DNA of 20,000 nt from Monocercomonoides exilis (taxonomy: Eukaryota; Preaxostyla; Oxymonadida; Polymastigidae): contig LSRY02000079.1 of assembly GCA_001643675.2 (NCBI GenBank), positions 1 to 20,000 of the forward strand. The letters run 5' to 3'. Below, one piece after another: positions 1-10,920 of this stretch (positions within the stretch are counted from its first letter, which is position 1; the number at the start of each line of letters is the position of its first letter). Under the pieces are notes generated by a model, which did no database searches, was not told the origin of the DNA, and saw only the letters and a list, made by a program, of their open reading frames with translations. The position numbers were made by a program, and so were the translations under genes.

Positions 1-2400
1 TTTTGTATTTTTGTTTTTGAAATTTTTAGTAATTTTTTTCGTTAATTTGCTCGTTATTGTTTATTCTTCTGACTTTGATCATCCGTTTTTTTCGCAGATA
101 AAACAAATAGATGCTTTGATAATCAAGAAGAAACTCTATCTGATTATGAACAATATTCTGCAAAGATTTAAAACGAGACTCCTCAATGGATGCAGATGGT
201 GAAATTCACTGTATCACAAAAGACGTTAAAAGATGAAAATCAACAATCTGTGGAAGATGAGAGAAGCCGAACAGTAAGTGACATCAAACGTTCTGGAGAT
301 AAATGCATTGATGTGAGAAATGTTGAATCCAGCAAATTTTTGTTCTCCTTTCATATTCGTTATGTTGATAATTCAGTAATCATTTGAGGCATTTGCGATA
401 GAAAATCCGAGATTTATTTTGCCGATGGTGCTTCAAGAGATAATTCCATCCTTTTATTCTTGTGAATCAAGTGAGTCAAAACATCTATGTGCGAATTCTT
501 GATTTTCTGTTTCATCGTGGTTGAACACCGAAAAGAGAACGTTCAATAGCGGGAAATGGTTATCCATTGATCAAGAAAGAACTTTCAGACGTTGTGAGAT
601 GGAGGATATCCTTATTTTGATTTCAGAAGAAATAACACTGAAGAAAGAGGGATTTTGTGCCAGAACGATGGTGAAGAAGTGTTGTGTGGATTTGACGCAC
701 CAATTGACTCTTCATCTGTGTCATCATTCTCGATTAATGATGATGATCTGAATTCGACTCTAAAATGCGCTCAGTTTATTATTGGACAAAAATGAGTTCA
801 AAAATGATGCCGGAGATGAAGCTTCAGAGGAGCTACAGTGGTTCATGCATCTGATTCACTAACTCCAATAAAAGTTCTGTCGAAAGCTGTTTTTCTTTTG
901 TCTTGACTTGATTGTCAGTTGAAGTCTTTCAAGATACAACTGCTGTTTCATTGTTTTTTCTATGCTTATTATAATTATTTCACCAAACGTCCCAATAGAT
1001 GCGCCTCAACCTGAAGATAGCATCAAGCCTTTCTTCAATTGAGACTGTTTAGTATCCATATTGAGATAAACGACGAACTCCTTTCAAAAGCTTTTGACAA
1101 TATTTTATCCCAAAAGATATTTCAAACTTTTTCAATTCTCATTCTCAAAATGGAGTCATCTTTTTCTCCACTTGACATTTTTTTATCCAACATCAATGAC
1201 TACACTCCTCTTCTCTTGTTTGCAATTATTTCTTGTTTTGCTAATGCAAAATATTATTGACACATCTTCTGAAGTGCCTTCTGACATAATCCTCATAAAC
1301 ATATTCATTCGGATGTGATTGCAAAGCTCGCTAAACGAGGATGTTAATATTTTGTGAAATTAATGTGGAACGCTGAAGCAGAAAACTGCAATCACTTGGA
1401 AGAAGAAAATAAAAATGAAGAAAAAGCTGGATGAAGACTTGATATTCTGTTCTGTGATCGCATGAATAGGCAATAATGTTTTGCAGCGGAACATCTGAAA
1501 TTGAATTTGACTTGGATGCAGAGGGGCATCAGAGGGGCTACCTGAAATGCAAATGATAGAGCAACCAAAACCCGTTGATTTCATATGATTGTTCAGAAAT
1601 TGGGAATAAAAGAGTTATATGGAATAGCGAGAAGAAGATGAAAAACAACATTCAGAGTACCACATTTCAGACCAGGGCATATGAATTCTGTTTGGATTCA
1701 GTCGCTTGTGAATGTTCTTGTGCGGTAGAACGAATCAATTAATTCTTCTTGGAAAACTGAAGGACTGAAGGTAAAATTTGCAACTGATCACACGCTTGTT
1801 GCAGCTTCAAATCAAGGACACTATTACATCCTGATAAACGGGGAAGGACAACAGCTCCTCTTACCATGCTGGAACGAAAGAAGAAAAAGATCTTCTTGTC
1901 AGCATCATCAATCGATCAAGGCACCTCGAAATCGATCAAGAAAAAAAAGATTGGCGAATCCTTCATTTCTATCATCATCCAAAAAGCAATAAAATTTCTC
2001 ATAAAGATTGCAGCAAGCGCGAAGATGAATAGAGTCAAAAGGTGCAGAGAAAGACTTGTGGGAGTGAAAACTCGGAAGGAAAGAAGGAAAATTTGGAGAG
2101 AAAGATAATGGGCTGATTCAAGAATAATCCCAGCACATCTTGTCACTGAGCCTTCGCAAAAATACAGTCTATTTCCGCTGCTTGCGAAATATGTTTATGG
2201 GGTGAGTCAGATTTCGAGAAATTGGAGCAAACTCATCCACAACGTATTTCTTCGGTATGCAATGCAAAGTCTGAGTCTGCACTTCAAGATGACAGCGATG
2301 GAATGGATCATAAACCAGTTAACGTTGCGCATGCGACAAAGGATTTCTTCTTCAATGGAATCTGCAGCAGATAATTTCAGAGGAACGTAATCTAACAGGA
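1..2400 (+). pseudogene. possible decayed protein-coding region, unidentified
   Basis: I do not recognise a gene here. Several stretches read like soluble protein but sit in different forward frames with stops between them: about 662-790 (contains DGEEVLCGFDAPIDSSS), then a shifted frame near 781-830 (NDAGDEASEEL), about 1770-1860 (KFATDHTLVAASNQGHYYIL), and 2109-2390, which is open for 93 codons without an obvious ATG. A GTGAGT at 2200-2205 could be a 5' splice site, so an intron-bearing gene is an alternative. Biased acidic and lysine-rich composition argues for former coding use, but A+T-rich DNA gives such stretches by chance too. No domain or catalytic motif is visible. Short ATG-initiated frames here are not called as genes. 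Confidence 0.25.
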
Positions 2401-3899
2401 CATATCTTGATTCGCTATATGAATATTAAGTTCTTCCAATAAATGTGGCAGTCATTGCTTCTTGTATTCCACTTCATCCTGGAAACCTTCTCTAGATAAT
2501 TAAAAAATAAATCTGTAGAATCTGCGTAAAAATCGTATCAATGGTAATTCAACCAAATTAAAGGAAGGAATAACTTTTAGCAAATCATCATTCTTTCTAA
2601 AGAAATTGAAAGAATAATGACAAACTTGCATATTTCTTGTATATCTCATTCTCTAATTTCCTTCGCAATATTCCTCATCAAATATTTATTCTCATGATTG
2701 CAATTTGTAATGATAATAAAAATAATTTAACAAAATAACTCACAAATGTGCTTACGCTTTTTTTTTTTTTTAAAGAAATATTTTTGCAAAGTTTTGAGCC
2801 GAGAAACTTAATTGGAATTTATCTTCAAAGATTTTCTGTACATCAGACTTTTCTTGATTCTTTGATCAATTTTTGCATCTCCAACATTTCACACTGCTCT
2901 TCTTGCTTTTGTTGATTGCTGTTCGTTTTCATGTTTAAAATTTTGTCAACGTATATGCCTAGTAAGTTTTGAGGATTTTTGATTTTCAATTCGTTCATCT
3001 TTAACAAAACCACAACATTTTTGAAACAAATGAAAGAAACATTAATTTACTAAGTATTCCAACTTGTACGATTTCGTTTGTTCTTGATTTCAGCTTCATC
3101 ACCTTCAATTTGTACGATCAATTCTTTCTCGTTAATAATTTGGTTTCTTTCTTGTTTTCCACTTATGTTCTATCAATTTCGTTTCAATATCATAAATTAA
3201 TCTAATTTTGAAAAGAAGAAAAACATTCAATATAGATTCCGAATTGAAAAATGTGAAAATGAAAATTTTCTGTTGGTTTGATCGAAAAGAAATTAAACAT
3301 TTTCTCTTCTGGCCTTACATTGACGATACCGGTATTTTTGTTGCGATTTCTTTTGCGCCTCTTTTTCTTGAGCAAAAACAAAATAGTTTGTGTTGGAATT
3401 ATTTTAATTTTGCGAGATAATCAACGATGTTTACATCAATCGATTATTTTGTTCCTGGATGAATTCCTCCGCTGTTTATGTGACCAGACTAAACTAATGA
3501 CCAATGAGTGATAGATATTCATGTTGAGGAGGTAGAAGAAGGATGATAATGATGAAAGTAAGGGGAAGTTATAAGAATCAGTTCTTACATAGAATTTCAC
3601 AAGTTTGATTTTTCAATCTTAATAAATTTTTCAATTAAATAATTTTGAAAGGTTTTTGAAAAACTTGTTTGATTAACTTGAGTTATTGCAATGGATTTTA
3701 AAAGATGGTTGAAATGAACTGAACAACGGAATATATGAATGAAAAAGAATTCGTAATATTGTCACGAAAAATTGTTCAATAAATGATAAAATGGCGATTG
3801 AAGAAAAGAACCTATCCAATGGAAAATTAATTTTGTTGTTGATGCAGTGCTTATGTTGAAAGCGTTGAAAAACTACAGATTTAGCATTAATGAATCAAC
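2401..3899. other. A+T-rich interval, no gene seen
   Basis: This stretch is A+T-rich with many T runs, including a run of 14 T at 2759-2772. The short frames at 3208-3420 and 3278-3511 overlap in different phases, end quickly and show no motif. I see no RNA gene or clear repeat. Confidence 0.5.
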
Positions 3900-4460
3900 C
3901 TATTGGGAAAAAGAATTAAAAAGATTTTTGAAGAAAAGAAGAAAGAAGAAGAAATGAATGAAAAGTTCTTGACCGATCTTTGCGAATGTTTTGCTTTCTG
4001 GATGAAGGCTTCATTACATTTGATTCAAACTCTATTTGTGGCCTTGCCTTTTGAAAACTGCATCCGACAAAGAAGAAACCGAGGAAGTTCAAAAAGATAC
4101 TGGAAATGGTTTGCTAATTTGGGTTGTATTGAAGAAAATCAAGTCGAGCATTAATATTTCCTTTTTGATGCTTTGAATTATACACTCATTTTTGATTAGG
4201 TATTGGTGAAGAACAACTTCTGAATGAAATAAAGAAAATTCGCCATCATCAGAAGCATCGAACCTAACCCAGCTTGCTATGATCAAGCTGCGTGGAGGAT
4301 GATGGATAGTTTTAAGAGATACGAAATTTATTTAAATGAACTGCAATTTTTGAAGAAACAGCCAAAGAATTGGATGCGCTATGGAATGTGTTTGCCGAAA
4401 GAAAAAGGAGAGAAAATAAGAAAAGATACTAAAGAAGAGCTTATTTATTGAGATGATAAA
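3900..4460 (+). pseudogene. possible decayed coding fragment, unidentified
   Basis: Protein-like peptides occur in more than one forward frame. One frame reads LDEGFITFDSNSICGLAF and then a stop near 4055. A shifted frame continues with KTASDKEETEEVQKDTGNG, and a further frame is open from about 4242 to 4451, ending in KEELIY and a stop. The frame changes suggest frameshift decay of one or more genes, or exons whose boundaries I cannot place. Lysine and glutamate richness may only reflect the purine-rich strand. No function can be assigned. Confidence 0.2.
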
Positions 4461-5419
4461 AGTTTAGTATTTCTTCAGCATGCGTGAATGGGGATGAAGA
4501 ATATGTTGGGCTTTTAAGCAGCTTTATAGATTATTTCGAGAAAAAGGGATAATTACAGAGGAATTAGTAAACATGGATTGGTCTTTAGATTTTTCCGCAT
4601 AAACAGAAATGTGAAAGTGGAAGACCTTTTGAAAGGAGGAACCATTGATGACAAGTTTTGCAAGTGATTCTTAGACCTTATTGGATGATGAAATTATATT
4701 TGAATAGTTTGTTTTTTAAGTTATTCTATGGCGATTGAAAGAAGAGAGTTAAGATGATGAATTGAAAGAAATCAAAAGAAAAGCTTAAAATAAGTATTTG
4801 AAATAATCAAAAGGAAGGATTCGAAGATATCATAACAAGCTTTCAAGAAATTTTTGAATTTCATTAACGAAAAACTTTGCTGGACTCGGTTATCATTTGC
4901 ATTTCTGAATATTTTGTTAATGCTTAACGAAATGATATGTATTAATTTTAGTAACTCGAAAATGTTTCCTTTAATTTTCGGCAATCAGATGAATTAACAA
5001 AACTTTGTATAAGTTTTGTTTTGAAAGCAAAAATACTTTTCAACTTATTTTCTGTTATTTATCAGATTGTTCTATTACTGCTTGAGGAAATGTTTTGTTA
5101 TTTATTCTGTAAACTCTAATTTTTTGTTTAAATTTCTTTCAACAACGTATACAATTCAACATCCCTTCAAGTGAGTACTTATCTTTATTTTTATCATTTC
5201 ACAAAATAAAAATGCATTTCATTTGAATCTTTATAAACAATATTTTTTCCTTTTAACGATTTCTTTAATTTTGTTTCAGTTTTGTGGTTTCATTAAGAAA
5301 TGAATATTCATTTGCTCGTTTACAAATTTGAATGTTTCTCCACCGGTCGTTCTGCTATTTTTACTATTTTCTGACTTTAGCTTGCTATTCAAATTACATT
5401 TGATTTAGAAACTTAAGAA
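4461..5419. other. A+T-rich interval, no gene seen
   Basis: The sequence is A+T-rich with only short frames. If the decayed 28S that follows was once complete, its 5' half should lie here, but I could not find convincing 28S core motifs. It may have decayed beyond recognition or been replaced by other sequence. Confidence 0.45.
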
Positions 5420-5620
5420 GGAAATCTAAGATAAGGGATTAATTACGTAGGGATGGTTGGAAAAGGAATAAAATTTTATTTTTTTTGTTTTGACTTAAAA
5501 TAAGTGAAAAGAAGAAAACTTGCTTGATTAAAATTTGACTTTACTTTTAATTAAAAAGATCAACGTTAGATATCACAAAGATAGATTTTCCTTTCGTTCT
5601 TTTCATCTTGATTAGTCTTT
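5420..5620 (+). pseudogene. faint decayed 28S rRNA segment
   Basis: Two weak matches to the 28S core occur in the right order. GATAAGGGATTAATTACGTA near 5430 resembles the conserved GTAGATAAGGGAAGTCGGCAA region, and AAAGATCAACGTTAGA near 5557 resembles the core AACGATCAACTTAGAACTGG just before the conserved GGGGAATC segment. Both lie upstream of the clear 28S remnant on the same strand, as expected if the remnant once extended further 5'. In A+T-rich DNA such matches could be fortuitous. Confidence 0.4.
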
Positions 5621-5939
5621 GGACAAACAAATTACGGAATGTTTGTGAAATCTCTTTGTTCTTATAATTCCGTCAAACTGGAACAGGCCTTTGTTCAGAT
5701 GTATCTCTGTTTCTCTACTTTGCATTTTTAAGAAGGTTCAATTACGTTCCAGCAATTTGAATATGCCTCTATTTAATCTTCCTTTTATCACAAAATTTCA
5801 ACATAAATTCAAGTTGTTAATTTTGAAAATCATATTTTTCGTCTATAATTTCTTTCGCGAACTGACGACTTTGATTTGCACTTCTGTCGAAGGTTTAAAT
5901 ATCTCCGGATTGATAACTAAAGGAACGGGCATTCCCAAT

Positions 5940-7060
5940 TGTTAAAAATGAATGCTGTGAATAGCTTTCAGAGAGTGTGAATGATTGAAAAGGCAAGTAA
6001 ACAATTGTGAGGTAAATATTATTAAGAAGCATTTGAAATTTATGCATGCAATTAAAGATTCCCACTGTCCCTATCTTTCTAGCGAACCCACATAAGGGAA
6101 CGGGCTTGGAAAAATCAGCATTCCCTGTTGAGCTTGACTAAGGAGAATCTGTGAAATTTCTAGGAAAAATAAGCTGGAGATATAAAGAGTTAACGGGAAA
6201 GGGATGATGGGGTTGGTGTTGGGGCATCGATTGCCAGGTTTTCTATTTCTTTAAAGCGTTTGAAAATTGAAAAGAATTATTTTAAAGAATTTTTAGAGTT
6301 TGATCTAAAAATATGGCTGTTGAAATGTTAATATTATTTTCTTTTTTTTATTGGTCATACAAACTGTAATTAAGGTCCTTCAATAGAATTCATGATTTTT
6401 TGTTAATCTGGATAAAGAGATGCAATCTTTATTGTCTCAATTTATAAAAATGAATATTTGAAAATGAGGTTAAAAGCTCATTTGATCATGAAAAATTTGT
6501 TAACTATTATCTCTTTCAAAGACATTTTCTGATGGGGAGTTCGGCTGGGCGGCACATCTGTTAAACAACAACGCAGGTGTCCTAAGATGAGCTCAGTGAG
6601 AACAGAAATCTCACGTAGAACAGAAGGGTAAAAGCTCATTTGATTTGATAATTTTCAGTACGAATGTATGAAAGCATGGCCTACCGATCCTTTGAGTAAA
6701 GAAAACTCTTCGAAGCATGAAGCCAGAGGTGTCAGAAAAGTTACCATAGGGATAACTGGCTTGTGGCAGCCAAGCGTTCATAGCGACGTTGCTTTTTGAT
6801 TCTTCGATGTCGGCTCTTCCTATCATTAAAGCAGAATTCGCCAAACATTGGACGTTCAGCCATACGTTAGAATAGCGACCGAGACAGGTTAGTTTTACCC
6901 TACTGATAAGAAACGAATTATCAAGATGATAATTCTTCCAGAGGAACCCAGAATAAAAACATTTATTTTAGTTGAGAAACTAAACTTATACCATACGTAG
7001 ATTATGACTGAACGCCTCTAAGTCAGAATCTATTCCAGAGAATTATAAGAAGACAATTGA
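5940..7060 (+). pseudogene. decayed 3' half of 28S rRNA gene
   Basis: This is a run of 28S (large-subunit rRNA) core segments in the correct order. Degenerate forms of GTAAAC..GAGTAACTAT..TTAAGGTAGC lie at 5998-6035. ATTCCCACTGTCCCTATCT and the following GGGAACGGGCTTGG and CCTGTTGAGCTTGACT lie at about 6057-6140. The block at 6530-6840 is nearly intact and covers the peptidyl-transferase region (GGGGAGTTCGGCTGGG, AGGTGTCCTAAGATGAGCTC, GTTACCATAGGGATAACTGG, TCGATGTCGGCTCTTCC). GACAGGTTAGTTTTACCCTA and TATGACTGAACGCCTCTAAG follow near 6881 and 7005. It is unlikely to work: the sarcin-ricin loop region reads CTTCCAGAGGAACC (6934-6947) where CTAGTACGAGAGGAACC is expected, the segment after CGCCAAACATTGG is shortened, and the 5' part has many indels. 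The 3' end lies near 7050-7200 and is not sharply defined. The most likely reading is a relic of an rDNA unit lying upstream in the same orientation. Confidence 0.85.
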
Positions 7061-7345
7061 AGGATTATATTGATAATCTCCTGGGCATGCCTTTTGTTAA
7101 GAGAATTGATGTTAAAAATAAATAGAGATATGAAAAATGCCATGGCCAGAATAGCCAACGGGATTACGATTGAAAGTTGGTATGGGATGAAGTAAAAATC
7201 ATATTTGAAGGTGTTGCAAAAATAAATATGGATATATAATGTGATGTCTTGTATCTTGAAAATGCCTTTTGGACTTTTAGACTGAGATTCTATATTATAT
7301 GCTTTACAGGGGAGAAATGGAAGGTATAATTTTCTTTCAAGTCCA
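7061..7345. other. spacer between decayed 28S and repeat array
   Basis: This short A+T-rich stretch follows the last recognisable 28S motif. It probably holds the terminal part of the decayed 28S and the start of the old intergenic spacer. I see no gene and no strong terminator-like element. Confidence 0.4.
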
Positions 7346-7921
7346 GGTTGACTGGATTGGATGTTGGTCTTTGAAAATCCAAATATTGGTAAAACATTTC
7401 TTAGAAGGAATTATAACAATGCTGGTTTGGATATCCTTTCAGGAAAAATGAGATATATTGGTAAATCGATGTCTTAAAGGATTTATTAGACGAATCCATG
7501 TTTGGAGGGCCTGGTCAGAGAAAACAAATTTAGTGATTCTTAACGATTTCTTAAATGATTTATAGAAAACTGGTTTATATCCTGGCAGGAGAAAATCCAA
7601 ATATAATGGTCAAATCAATGTCTTAAATGATTTATAGAAAATCTGGTTTGGAATCCTGTGGAAAAATCCAAATGAGTGAGTCAAATCGATTTTAAAGATT
7701 TAAGACAATGACTTTTGGATATCCTGTCAAGAGAAAATCCAAATCTAGTGAGTCAAATTGATGTCTTAAAGATTTATAGAAATGATGGACTGGTCAGAGA
7801 AAATGAAATTATGAGTCAAAAAGATGTTTAAAGATTTTTAAACAATAACTGGTTTGGAATCCTGTTAGGAGAAAAAAAATCTTAGGAGTCAAATCGATTC
7901 TTAAAGATTAAGACAATGCAT
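7346..7921 (+). repeat. ~72-bp degenerate tandem array resembling the 18S 5' end
   Basis: About eight copies start near 7346 (weak), 7423, 7499, 7571, 7644, 7712, 7786 and 7848, spaced 62-77 bp apart. The consensus order is CTGGTTTGGAATCCTGTCAG, GAGAAAATCCAAAT, CTAGTGAGTCAAATCGATGT, CTTAAAGATT(TA)AGA. The first, third and fourth blocks resemble the intact 18S start at 15068 (CTGGTCGATTCTGCCAG, TAGTCATATGCTTGT, CTCAAAGATTAAG). The second block is an insertion of about 15-20 bp absent from 18S. The final copy is continuous with the decayed 18S, which supports an origin from the 18S 5' end. The position just ahead of an 18S copy is where spacer-promoter or enhancer repeats often lie, but I see no direct evidence of such a role. 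Confidence 0.75.
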
Positions 7922-9230
7922 AACAGTTAAATAACTTTGAACTTTATGAAATTGCGAATGGCTCTTTACAAAAGTGAAACTTTATTTGACAATGACAAAT
8001 GTTATTTTTGAATAAAAATTTAATTTCTAAATGCTCCCCCTAAATAATTATTGAGCTAATACTTGGAAAATTTTTTTCTTTTTGTTTTTCGCGAGATGGA
8101 AAAAGGGCGGGTTTGAAAGCGATCCGAACTTTGGGTATTTCAGCCATGAGACACCCTTTGCGGAAGGATTTATTTTTAGATCGAAAACCATTTGAAAAAT
8201 TTAAATGTTTGATTTTAATGGATAAAAAACTTACAATATGTTTTAATCTACAAGAAATTTGTTTTATTTCATTGTGAAATAATGTGATTAATGATAAATG
8301 TGAATTTCCATGTTAAGATTAATCGTCTTGAAGTTTTATTGAAATTTTGATAAATTGATGATTTTTGGAGAGATGTATAATGGTATTTTTTATAATATGA
8401 TAATTATTGTTAGTTCTTGGAGATGAATAATGAAAAATAACATAAATTTCAATGAAAATAGCATTCGCTCAAATTTGCCAAAATCAATACTTATATAGCT
8501 AGTGATGAAAATAACAAATGGTGTATATAATGGTATTTGCTATTGGAATTTTCAATTTAAATGATTGAAAATAAACAATTATTCAATTTTTTGTGCTCAG
8601 AACCAACCATCAATTCAATTCTAATATTTATACTATATATTATTATATTAAAAAACCAATTTCAATTTTTTGATGTTTTTAATTTTTGATTTTTAAAATA
8701 TTTTTTATCTTAATAATTTCATTTTTTTATTAAATTATATTTAATGTTCATATAATTTTATATTAATTGATTGATGTATTAATAATAATATTTGAAAATC
8801 TAATATTTTTTTTAATCTTAATATAATATTTATTTTTTAATTTTTCATTTATTCAATATTTTTCATTTATTTATGAACTATAAATTTGAATAATAATCCT
8901 CTTATGAAAATGTTTGGTTTTTAAAAAATTAACTGTTTTTGAAATTCGAATAGATAAATTAAATATTGATTTAGATCAAACATTTTTTTTAAAAAGATGA
9001 AAAGTTGGAAAGTTAGTTTGATGAAAATGGTTTGATAAGATCAGGAATTTTTGATAATGAAAGAAATTAATCGATTCAAATTAATGGAATAATAAAATGA
9101 GAAATTGATTTTTTAAATTCAGATAATCGAAAAAATTCTAAGGAAGACTTTTTATTTTTTTTTCAACCATTTGAATTTTAAACAAAATCAAAAATGGAAA
9201 TTTTTTTTTTTTTTTAAGTTTGAATTTAGC
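7848..9230 (+). pseudogene. decayed, 3'-truncated 18S rRNA gene
   Basis: The sequence aligns collinearly with the intact 18S from its first base to within V4. Clear anchors are TATGAAATTGCGAATGGCTC (near 7949; intact near 15147), TTTATTTGACAATGACAAATG (near 7982), the lineage-specific CTTTTTGTTTTTCG (near 8079; intact near 15284), CATGAGACACCCTTTG (near 8145), TTAGATCGAAAACCATT, and TGGAATAATAAAATGAG (near 9084; intact near 16384). G+C-rich core elements such as GGCCTACCATGG and the 530-loop GCCAGCAGCCGCGG are lost or shrunken and replaced by A+T, so it cannot form a working small subunit. It fades near 9230 at a point equivalent to about 16500 in the intact gene. The remaining 3' half is missing, and spacer follows directly. 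Confidence 0.85.
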
Positions 9231-10299
9231 TCAGGTTAGTCAGAAAAAATGAAAATTGGTGAAAATCGGTTTTTATGAAAGTTGTGATCGAAACTTATGA
9301 AAACACAAAAAGTTCGGATAATTCGCGAATAGTCCGCTGAATTTTTTTCTCGGGCCAGATTGGTCTGGTTAGCGAGAAAATGTGATATGAAGTTTTTGAC
9401 TGAAAAAGTGGTGATCTTAGATCAACGACCGAAAAATATGGGGTCTCAGATTCCTTTGATAATTGGCAGGTGGCAAGGTCGTGGGCCCCTTATAAACATA
9501 CTCGAATCTAAATTTTTCTACCGAGCGGTTGTGGCAGGGCAGTGCGGACAAGTTGGTGATTTTGACTGAAAAATCGAAAAATATTTTTTTCTCGAAAATT
9601 TCAAAGTCGATATAAAATATGATTAGACACATGAATTTGAGTTGTAATGTTGTATATTGGTGATTTTTGGTTGGATACGCTTATTTGTAGTTTCTGAGTT
9701 ATAAACGAATTTTTGAGTGAAAATGGTCATTTTTGAGGTAAATCGAGTATAACTCCAGAAGTAATGTCAAGATAAATTTGATATTAATATATGATATATG
9801 TGCATATAGTGCGGTAATAGCATGCATATGGGTGTTGGTGGCGGGGGTCTGGCAGGCTGGTCCAAAAAGAAATAAAAATTTTGAAGGTGACTGGGGGTGC
9901 CTGGTTGGTGAAGTCACAGAGAGCGAAGGAGAGGCAAGTGGCTGAATCGAAACACATATGACCGGCACAGTAACCCATGCCCGGATGTGGCCAAACGGCG
10001 TTTCGATCGGCCCAGTGGTTGCTGAGAAATCCGAGCGGCTAGTTGTTTTGAGTTCTGTGATATAAAATCACATAGAAAAATGACTTGGGGGTATTGACTT
10101 GGGAGAGCTGTGGAGAGTGAAGGGAAGGCAAGTAATCGGAGTTAGAGGGATATGTTGGGGAATGTTAGTGGGGTAGGATGTGGTGCAATTGCTAAGATAT
10201 CTGTCCAGTGGTTGTCAAGTAACCATGTCACCAATAATTTTTTATATGAAAAATGAATTTTTCTATGATAATTTTTCTATGTGATATTGACTGCCCGAC
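9231..10299. other. intergenic spacer, G-rich proximal part
   Basis: Composition changes abruptly from very A+T-rich decayed 18S to G-rich sequence (for example GGCAGGTGGCAAGGTCGTGG near 9463 and GGGTGTTGGTGGCGGGGGTC near 9830). GTGACTGGGGGTGCC near 9888 and TGACTTGGGGGTATTGAC near 10080 resemble the monomer start seen further on and may be worn outliers of that array. A small hairpin occurs at about 10057-10073 (TGTGAT/ATCACA). The short frames here overlap each other on both strands and look like chance open frames. Confidence 0.5.
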
Positions 10300-10300
10300 C

Positions 10301-10333
10301 TCGAAGTGCCATCTTTTTCGAAAAACTCACAGA
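10301..10333 (+). repeat. third copy of inverted-arm end motif
   Basis: GCCATCTTTTTCGAAAAACT (from about 10308) followed by CACAGACTCAATT matches the outer end of both inverted arms, in the orientation of the left arm. The preceding GCCCGACCTCGAAG resembles the sequence just outside the right arm read on the minus strand. The rest of the arm is not recognisable after this point. Confidence 0.7.
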
Positions 10334-10561
10334 CTCAATTTGAGTTTGACTGAAAAGGGGAGTTGAGTGGAGGATATCTGTGGAAGGGCTGATGGGCAGG
10401 GCTGGCAAAGGCCACAGGGCAAGTAGCGAGTGAGGCGGGCTTTGTGCTGGGCCTATGGCTGAGCAGGCCCTGTGGCTTGGCCTGGCTCTATTTGACATAT
10501 ACTGTATTTCCCCAGTCAGAAAAAGGTGACTGAGGGTACAATGTTCCGGTGGTTATAGAAA

Positions 10562-10604
10562 CTCAGGTGTTGGAGCCAGAGCTCCAGAAACAAAAGTGAC
10601 AGTG
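10562..10604 (+). repeat. 43-bp direct repeat, copy 1
   Basis: CTCAGGTGTTGGAG..AGAGCTCCAGAAACAAAAGTGAC recurs at 10921-10963 with only a few differences. The 359-bp distance is close to two monomers of the surrounding array, so these are probably corresponding positions in two related monomers. Confidence 0.85.
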
Positions 10605-10920
10605 TGCGCACAGACTGTGGCTGCACGCTGGGCAGGGTGCTGCTGGGCGCCTGTGTATCCTTCTGGCTGGGTGGGTCAGACACTCACTTTTTCACTGGGA
10701 AAACAGACTGGAAAACTGCCTTCCAACCCTTGTATCTTTTATCGGTCATAACTTACAGCTTCGGCTGATGTGGGCAGAGTGGGCGTGTGGGCAGTGGCTA
10801 CAAGGCTGGGTGGTGGGAGTGTGGCTGGGCTGGCTGGCTGAGCGGTGGTGTGAGAAAAAGTGAGTGAAAAATGACTGGGCCAGCCATTGAGGTACCCCTC
10901 TCTTTCAACGAACGTATCTC

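Noticed and set aside
6611-6844. 77-codon minus-strand frame
   Set aside because: It is antisense to the best-preserved 28S rRNA segment; absence of stops reflects rRNA sequence.
7346-7921. CRISPR-like regular spacing
   Set aside because: Repeats are adjacent and diverged across their whole length with no unique spacers, and the DNA is eukaryotic rDNA.
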